This document shows positions 7,950 to 14,696 of a stretch of DNA of 14,696 nucleotides, piece after piece. The first letter of the stretch is position 1; every line of letters begins with the position of its first letter. Under the pieces are notes generated by a model that saw nothing but the letters and a program-made list of their open reading frames with translations, searched no databases and was not told the DNA's origin. Made by a program: the position numbers and the translations under genes. Source of the DNA: Tannerellaceae bacterium (GTDB lineage Bacteria; Bacteroidota; Bacteroidia; Bacteroidales; Tannerellaceae); the NCBI GenBank assembly GCA_031273385.1, contig JAISRY010000149.1, positions 1-14,696 of the forward strand. Direction: 5' to 3'.

Positions 7950-8735
7950 TTACAACTCCCGGATCCAGATATTGCGGAAGCTTACCGGGTCGCCGTGGTC
8001 TTGGAGGACGATGGGGCCGGGGCCGTGTTTGACTACTCTGGGGAAGCCGACGTACTCGGTGGTTCCCAGGATGGTGACGTTGTTCAGCAAAAGGATGCCG
8101 TTTTGGAGGAGGGTTACCCGGGGGGGGGTGCGGTATGTGCCGTCTTCCTTGAATACGGGGGCGGTGTAGATGATGTCGTATACGTTCCATTCGCCGGGTT
8201 TACGCATGGCGTTGGCCAATGGAGGCGTTTGTTTGTAGATACTGCCGGTCTGCCCGTTGATGTAGGTTTCGTTGTTGTAACAGTCCAGTACTTGCACTTC
8301 ATACATGCCCTGCAAATAGACGCCGCTATTCCCGCGTCCCTGGCTGCTGCCGGTAATCCCTACGGGGATGCTCCATTCTATGTGCAGCTGGAAATCGTTG
8401 AATTTCTGCTTCGTCTGAATGACGCCCTTACCTTTGACGACGGTAACGACCTTGTCGTGGACATTCCAGCCTGCCGCTTCTCCCTTTCCGTTTTCCCATG
8501 CGGAGAGGTCTTTCCCGTCAAATAGAACGATCGCATCCGACGGAGCCGTCAGGAACGCGTTTTCCGTCGCTTCGCCCGGTGTGACGATCCTGGGCTGCGG
8601 CGTCCAGTATTCCGACATGCCCGCCGTCATCGGCTCGGGTTTCGGATACTCTTTCTCCTGCGCATGGAGAGACATACTGAGGATGGAAACCCATGCGGCA
8701 AACGATACTTTTAACAAAACTGTTTTTCTTTTCAT
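7950..8735 (-). CDS. Secreted DUF1080 / 3-keto-disaccharide hydrolase-like protein
   Basis: This 261-aa protein has a signal peptide (MKRK, hydrophobic core, cleavage likely after LHA25). I chose the second Met at 8735 because the alternative at 8744 only adds MYI before the signal sequence. The domain spans about residues 66-260 and has the family marks LFDGKDLSAW (71-80), GWNV (89-92), GNSGVYLQGMYEVQVLD (136-151) and GEWNVYDI (181-188), ending in FRNIWIREL. This is the concanavalin-like jelly roll of DUF1080 (PF06439), some members of which cleave 3-keto-glucosides and related keto-disaccharides; no partner glucoside dehydrogenase is present here. It acts in the periplasm or outside the cell. 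It starts about 22 nt after queF and is the last gene of the operon. The precise substrate is unknown. Confidence 0.88.
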   Translation of the reverse strand: MKRKTVLLKVSFAAWVSILSMSLHAQEKEYPKPEPMTAGMSEYWTPQPRIVTPGEATENAFLTAPSDAIVLFDGKDLSAWENGKGEAAGWNVHDKVVTVVKGKGVIQTKQKFNDFQLHIEWSIPVGITGSSQGRGNSGVYLQGMYEVQVLDCYNNETYINGQTGSIYKQTPPLANAMRKPGEWNVYDIIYTAPVFKEDGTYRTPPRVTLLQNGILLLNNVTILGTTEYVGFPRVVKHGPGPIVLQDHGDPVSFRNIWIREL

Positions 8736-8757
8736 GATATACATTATTTATATGTGA

Positions 8758-9219
8758 TTATAATTTGTGTGTGAACAATCGCTGTTGGGCTAATGCTTCA
8801 TATTTCGTTCCGGGCATCCCGTAGTTGCAGTAGGGATGGATACTGATCCCGCCGCGGGGGGTGAAGATGCCGGTGACTTCGATGTACTTCGGCGACATCA
8901 GGGCGATCAGGTCTTTCATGATGATATTCACGCAATCTTCGTGAAAAGCCCCGTGGTTGCGGAAGCCGAACAGATACAGTTTCAGGCTTTTGCTCTCTAC
9001 CATCTTCTCGGCGGGGATATAGTCGATATGGATCGTCGCAAAATCCGGCTGTCCGGTGACCGGGCAGAGGCTGGTAAACTCGGGGCAGTTGAAACGTACC
9101 CAATAATCATGTTCGGGATGTTTATTCCCGAACGTTTCCAGTATACCGGGCGCATACTCCCCGCCATACACCGTCTTTCCACCCAATAGGTGCAACTCTT
9201 CTTCCCTGTTCTGCTCCAT
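8758..9219 (-). CDS. queF: NADPH-dependent 7-cyano-7-deazaguanine reductase (preQ0 reductase)
   Basis: QueF reduces the nitrile of preQ0 to the aminomethyl group of preQ1, a step in making queuosine for tRNA wobble positions, in the cytoplasm. The 153-aa length matches the short, unimodular type. Catalytic residues are visible: Cys52 in [15 protein letters not shown], which forms the thioimide with substrate, Asp59, the QueF motif ESKSLKLY (75-82) for NADPH binding, and His93-Glu94 in FHEDC. The start lies only 4 nt after the stop of the aldolase gene, so translation is probably coupled. No other queuosine genes (queC, queD, queE, tgt) are in the window, and no preQ1 riboswitch precedes the operon as far as I can see. 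Finding it inside a sugar-metabolism operon is unusual. Confidence 0.96.
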   Translation of the reverse strand: MEQNREEELHLLGGKTVYGGEYAPGILETFGNKHPEHDYWVRFNCPEFTSLCPVTGQPDFATIHIDYIPAEKMVESKSLKLYLFGFRNHGAFHEDCVNIIMKDLIALMSPKYIEVTGIFTPRGGISIHPYCNYGMPGTKYEALAQQRLFTHKL

Positions 9220-9223
9220 ACGT

Positions 9224-10282
9224 TTATGCTACCGTTATTTCTTCTTCCAAATAAATATCCTGAATGGTATTCAATAGTTCCACACCCTCTTTCATCGGTC
9301 GTTGGAACGCTTTTCTCCCACAGATCAACCCCATCCCTCCGGCGCGTTTGTTGACGATCGCCGTGACGACAGCCTCTTTCAGATCGGATACGCCGTGCGA
9401 TTCCCCGCCCGAATTGATCAGCCCGATACGTCCCATGTAGCTGTTTGCCACCTGGTAGCGGCAGAGGTCGATCGGATGCTCGGTGGTGAGTTCGGCGTAC
9501 ATTTTCTGGTTGTACTTACTGAAACGGATAGCCGGGAATCCGCCGTTGTTGACCGGTAGCTTTTGCTTGACGATGTCGGCCTGGATGGTGACGCCCAGGT
9601 GGTTGGCCTGTCCCGTCAGATCGGCCGATGCGGTATAGTCCATCCCCTCTTTCTTGAAACCGTCGTTCCGCAGGTAACACCAGAGTACCGTCGCCATCCC
9701 CAGTTCGTGCGCACAGGCGAAAGCCTCCGCTATGCCGGTCAATTGCCTCCTGCTCTCGGCAGAACCGAAGTAGACGGTAGCGCCGACGGCCACCGCCCCC
9801 AGGTTCCACGCCTCCCTGACCGTGCCGAACAGCGTCTGGTCGTAAGAGGTGGGATAGGTCAGCAGCTCGTTATGGTTGATCTTGACGATGAACGGGATTT
9901 TGTGCGCATATTTACGCGCCATGATCCCCAGCACGCCAAAGGTAGACGCCACCGCATTACATCCGCCCTCTATGGCCAACCGTATGATGTTTTCCGGATC
10001 GAAATACAGCGGATTGGGTGAGAAAGAGGCTCCGGCGGTATGCTCGACGCCCTGGTCTACGGGGAGGATAGACAGATAGCCCGTATGGGCGAGCCGTCCA
10101 TGCCCAAAGAGCGCCTGGAGGCTCCGCAACGTTTGGATATTCCTGTCCGATCCCGTCCACAGGTCGTCCACCTGTGCCGGGGATGGGACATGGATCAGTG
10201 ATTTATTGATCGTTTTGCACCGGTGCTCCAGGTAATACCCGCTCTCAGGCCCCAGTAAGTCAATGATAGCTGATAGGTTCAT
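9224..10282 (-). CDS. fbaB: Class I fructose-bisphosphate aldolase, FbaB/DhnA type
   Basis: This enzyme cleaves fructose 1,6-bisphosphate to dihydroxyacetone phosphate and glyceraldehyde 3-phosphate in the cytoplasm through a Schiff base. The 352-aa protein matches E. coli FbaB in remembered key stretches: PVDQGVEH (74-81) at the start of the barrel, IVKINHNEL (132-140), QADIVKQK (234-241) where Lys239 is the likely Schiff-base lysine, NPIDL-like [17 protein letters not shown] (269-285), the phosphate-binding SGGESHG (291-297), and [15 protein letters not shown] (312-326). Length is standard. The start lies 10 nt after the beta-galactosidase stop, and the stop 4 nt before queF. It would process hexose or tagatose-like phosphates formed after galactoside breakdown, but the window does not show the intermediate steps. 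Confidence 0.95.
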   Translation of the reverse strand: MNLSAIIDLLGPESGYYLEHRCKTINKSLIHVPSPAQVDDLWTGSDRNIQTLRSLQALFGHGRLAHTGYLSILPVDQGVEHTAGASFSPNPLYFDPENIIRLAIEGGCNAVASTFGVLGIMARKYAHKIPFIVKINHNELLTYPTSYDQTLFGTVREAWNLGAVAVGATVYFGSAESRRQLTGIAEAFACAHELGMATVLWCYLRNDGFKKEGMDYTASADLTGQANHLGVTIQADIVKQKLPVNNGGFPAIRFSKYNQKMYAELTTEHPIDLCRYQVANSYMGRIGLINSGGESHGVSDLKEAVVTAIVNKRAGGMGLICGRKAFQRPMKEGVELLNTIQDIYLEEEITVA

Positions 10283-10292
10283 CGCGCGTACA

Positions 10293-13430
<3,138 letters not shown>

Positions 13431-13476
13431 TTAGGTTATCTGTATGCGAATGAAAGAGATACTAATAACTCCGCTG

Positions 13477-13484
13477 CGAAGATA
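13477..13484 (-). promoter_or_regulatory. Probable -7 box of the beta-galactosidase operon
   Basis: On the minus strand TATCTTCG, followed by CAGCGGA, matches TAnnTTTG with one mismatch and has the CAG continuation common after Bacteroidetes -7 boxes. It lies about 68 nt upstream of the ATG. No clear -33 TTG is visible; the heptamer repeats start about 18 nt further upstream. Confidence 0.45.
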
Positions 13485-13501
13485 ATCATTTTTTTATAAT
13501 T

Positions 13502-13564
13502 AATAGTGAATAGTGAACAGTGAATAGTGAACAACGAATAGTGAATAGTGAATAGTGAACAGTG
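13502..13564. repeat. Nine tandem AATAGTG-type heptamers
   Basis: Units of seven bases run without gaps: AATAGTG twice, AACAGTG, AATAGTG, AACAACG, AATAGTG three times, AACAGTG. They end just before the CCCAATAAACC module and lie directly upstream of the beta-galactosidase promoter. Confidence 0.93.
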
Positions 13565-13567
13565 GGC

Positions 13568-13608
13568 GAGTACCCAATAAACCAGGTTTATCAAAAAGGG
13601 AAATGACG
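13568..13608. repeat. Copy of the CCCAATAAACCAGG module
   Basis: This roughly 40-nt unit, with the hairpin ATAAACC-A-GGTTTAT followed by AAAAAGGGAAATGACG, is nearly identical to the outer arms of the element at 6373-6909, seven kilobases away. Confidence 0.9.
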
Positions 13609-13644
13609 GCGATAGCAATCCCGTTAGGGGGACCGAGCGGGAGA

Positions 13645-13747
13645 ACGTCATGTCGACCGAGCGCAGCGAGTGGAGACACCTCCGATCGACCCGCCTGCCC
13701 TTGCGATCGGAGGTGTCTCCACTCGCTGTGCTCGGTCGACATGACGT
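13645..13747. repeat. 44-bp inverted repeat of the GTCGACCGAGCGCAGCGAG family
   Basis: Arms 13645-13688 and 13704-13747 match at 43 of 44 positions around a 15-nt loop. The arms carry the same GTCGACCGAGCGCAGCGAGT core as the inner arms at 6610-6642 and 6728-6760, but extended by GACACCTCCGATCG. Confidence 0.93.
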
Positions 13748-13781
13748 CCTGTTTGCGCTCGGTCGACATGACGTCCTGTTT
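13728..13781. repeat. 27-nt tandem duplication of the arm end
   Basis: The unit GYGCTCGGTCGACATGACGT plus CCTGTTT occurs twice back to back (13728-13754 and 13755-13781) with one difference. It duplicates the end of the right arm of the inverted repeat and looks recent. Confidence 0.88.
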
Positions 13782-13800
13782 GTTCGTTATTGCCCAAGAA

Positions 13801-13835
13801 CTCTCAACTCTCCACTCTCAACTCTCAATTCTCAA
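13801..13835. repeat. Five tandem CTCTCAA-type heptamers
   Basis: The units are CTCTCAA, CTCTCCA, CTCTCAA, CTCTCAA and TTCTCAA. They end four bases before the palindromic terminator. Confidence 0.88.
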
Positions 13836-13838
13836 CTC

Positions 13839-13866
13839 AAAAAATACCTACATGTAGGTATTTTTT
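13839..13866. terminator. Palindromic bidirectional terminator
   Basis: A perfect 28-nt palindrome has stem TACCTACATGTAGGTA flanked by A6 on the left and T6 on the right, so either strand gives a hairpin followed by a U-run. It may shield the downstream gene from transcription through the repeat region. Confidence 0.75.
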
Positions 13867-13937
13867 CAACTTTCCTTACCTCTCCCGACGGTTGTTTGGG
13901 AGGAAAGGGCGTTCTTTGCCCGCTTAATTTTTATACT

Positions 13938-14384
13938 ATGGATATATTAGAACAAATTAAGCGATTGGGAGGAGGAAATCTGACGCAGGGAGCGTTGGAG
14001 CAGTTGATTGAACAGGCTGGCAACGACAGGTATGATATCATACGTGCGTGCATACATCAATTGACCGACAAAGAGGTGTTGAAGATGAAGAACGGGGAGT
14101 GGCTAAAGACATTTTTTTTTGACTACTACCGTGCCGAAGTGGACGAAATACAGAAAGGGAATCAGGATAGGAAACCATGCCTGAAAAAGAACAAAGCGAA
14201 AGATGTTATCCAAACCATGGTCGAACACCTGATTGAGATGAAAGAAAATGACTGTTTTGAGGAAGAATATACCGTCCCACAACTGACAGATGCACTCTTC
14301 AGCGCCTTTGAATTGCCATACGAACCATCGACGGAAAAAAGATTTCGCACTTTTTTTTACAGGAAAAAGCCTAAGAAACAATGA
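13938..14384 (+). CDS. Hypothetical 148-aa protein
   Basis: I do not recognise this family. The start ATG at 13938 is the first Met after the palindromic terminator; the longer in-frame reading from 13650 lies in repeats. The protein has no signal peptide or membrane segment and is strongly charged, with a basic tail (RKKPKKQ). The N-terminal half (MDILEQIKRLGGGNL to NGEWLK) looks helical. The middle is a lysine-rich linker near residues 75-87. The C-terminal part (YTVPQLTDALFSAFELPYEP) may be a small helical domain; a DNA-binding role is possible but only a guess. Two homopolymer tracts, T9 at 14112-14120 and T8 at 14351-14358, sit inside the frame. A CTTTGCC motif at 13914-13920 may be a poor -7 box. 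Codon use is more A+T-rich than in the galactosidase operon. It precedes a BT4734-like gene. Confidence 0.72.
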   Translation: MDILEQIKRLGGGNLTQGALEQLIEQAGNDRYDIIRACIHQLTDKEVLKMKNGEWLKTFFFDYYRAEVDEIQKGNQDRKPCLKKNKAKDVIQTMVEHLIEMKENDCFEEEYTVPQLTDALFSAFELPYEPSTEKRFRTFFYRKKPKKQ

Positions 14385-14409
14385 AGTAATTATCTTTAAC
14401 TATATTGAC

Positions 14410-14498
14410 GGAGTTCGTTAAATTTGGCAGGTGAAAAAAAAAGGTCGCCTCATTTACAGCGTATTGCTTTTTTTTACCTGCCAAATCCAACGAACTCC
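14410..14498. repeat. Long hairpin upstream of the BT4734-like gene
   Basis: Left arm 14410-14443 (GGAGTTCGTT-AA-ATTTGGCAGGT, then G and A9 G) pairs with right arm 14467-14498 (C T8, ACCTGCCAAAT, CC, AACGAACTCC). The only flaws are a two-base internal mismatch and a small length difference beside the A/T run. The loop is 23 nt. It begins 25 nt after the 148-aa gene and its right arm ends 17 nt before the -7 box of the next gene. Confidence 0.93.
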
Positions 14499-14515
14499 AT
14501 TAAAAAAGAACTATT

Positions 14516-14523
14516 TACCTTTG
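14516..14523 (+). promoter_or_regulatory. -7 box of the BT4734-like gene promoter
   Basis: TACCTTTG is an exact match to TAnnTTTG, followed by CCGCCG, 27 nt before the ATG at 14551. No clear -33 TTG is seen; that position falls in or beside the right arm of the hairpin. Confidence 0.65.
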
Positions 14524-14550
14524 CCGCCGTAATTAATATAAATAAAAATT

Positions 14551-14696
14551 ATGAACATTACTTATTATTCAAACCTACACAAGCCGGCAGCGGGCGATAA
14601 GCCCCTCGGAGAGGTGTTGGAAAGTATTGAAAAGGGCGCACATGCCTCAGTCGTAAACCGCTTCAGGGAAAAACTCGCCGAGGGCAGCAAAGAGGC
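14551..14696 (+). CDS. BT4734-like / VirE N-terminal domain protein (5' part)
   Basis: Only the first 48 codons are in the window; the gene continues past its end. The opening MNITYYSNLHKPAAGDKPLG, then EVLESIEKGAHASVVNRFREKL, matches the BT4734-like N-terminal domain (PF08800 type, recognised from memory): a short strand with aromatic residues, a helix with an 'L..I..G', and an arginine-containing helix. In Bacteroidetes this domain is often fused to a VirE or primase-helicase-like part and is found in mobile or accessory islands, which suggests a nucleic-acid function; the missing remainder would decide. It has its own promoter, 166 bp after the 148-aa gene. Confidence 0.65.
   Translation, partial: MNITYYSNLHKPAAGDKPLGEVLESIEKGAHASVVNRFREKLAEGSKE

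Noticed and set aside
13502..13564. Possible CRISPR-like array
   Set aside because: Units are seven bases with no spacers, so this is a simple tandem repeat.
13650..13937. N-terminal extension of the 148-aa protein starting at 13650
   Set aside because: It would begin in the repeat arm and cross a perfect palindromic terminator; the ATG at 13938 is the better start.
14410..14498. Simple rho-independent terminator for the 148-aa gene
   Set aside because: The A9 and T8 tracts lie at the loop end of the stem rather than after it, and arms of 32-34 nt are longer than usual, so a plain terminator does not explain it well.

Overview
The window is chromosomal DNA from a member of the Bacteroidales; a Parabacteroides-like or Bacteroides-like gut organism is my inference. 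The basis is a SusC/SusD outer-membrane pair, lipoproteins with a Bacteroidetes-style lipobox, promoters of the TAnnTTTG type without clear Shine-Dalgarno sites, a secreted GH2 beta-galactosidase and DUF1080 protein, and a BT4734-like (VirE N-terminal) gene. I see no rRNA, tRNA or CRISPR array and no insertion-sequence transposase.

Layout. Positions 1-304 are an A+T-rich leader with a 43-nt AC/CA microsatellite. Positions 305-5571 hold a three-gene plus-strand operon: a SusC-type TonB-dependent transporter, a SusD-type surface lipoprotein and a small lipoprotein resembling the lipid-binding putative hydrolase family. A rho-independent terminator follows at 5671-5702. Positions 5700-7028 carry no credible gene but are full of inverted repeats, ending in a nested palindromic element of about 540 bp (6373-6909). 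On the minus strand, 7029-7799 is a two-gene module: a 56-aa putative antitoxin and a TacT-like GNAT acetyltransferase. From 13409 down to 7950 runs a tight minus-strand operon: GH2 beta-galactosidase, FbaB-type class I fructose-bisphosphate aldolase, QueF (queuosine pathway) and a secreted DUF1080 protein, with gaps of 10, 4 and about 22 nt. Positions 13410-13937 hold its promoter region plus heptamer tandem repeats, a second copy of the palindromic repeat family and a palindromic terminator. Positions 13938-14384 encode an unrecognised 148-aa protein. A large hairpin and a good promoter follow, then the 5' end of a BT4734-like gene that runs off the window.

How the genes work together. The SusCD locus is a nutrient-import system with no degradative enzyme beside it, so its substrate cannot be read from context. 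The galactosidase operon joins periplasmic sugar-processing enzymes with cytoplasmic aldolase and a tRNA-modification enzyme, an odd mix that suggests shared regulation. The GNAT module and the right-hand end look like accessory islands set between repeat-rich spacers. The strongest leads are the dinucleotide repeat ahead of susC, the modular nested palindromes, the hidden antitoxin-like gene, queF inside a sugar operon, and the hairpin abutting the promoter of the BT4734-like gene.
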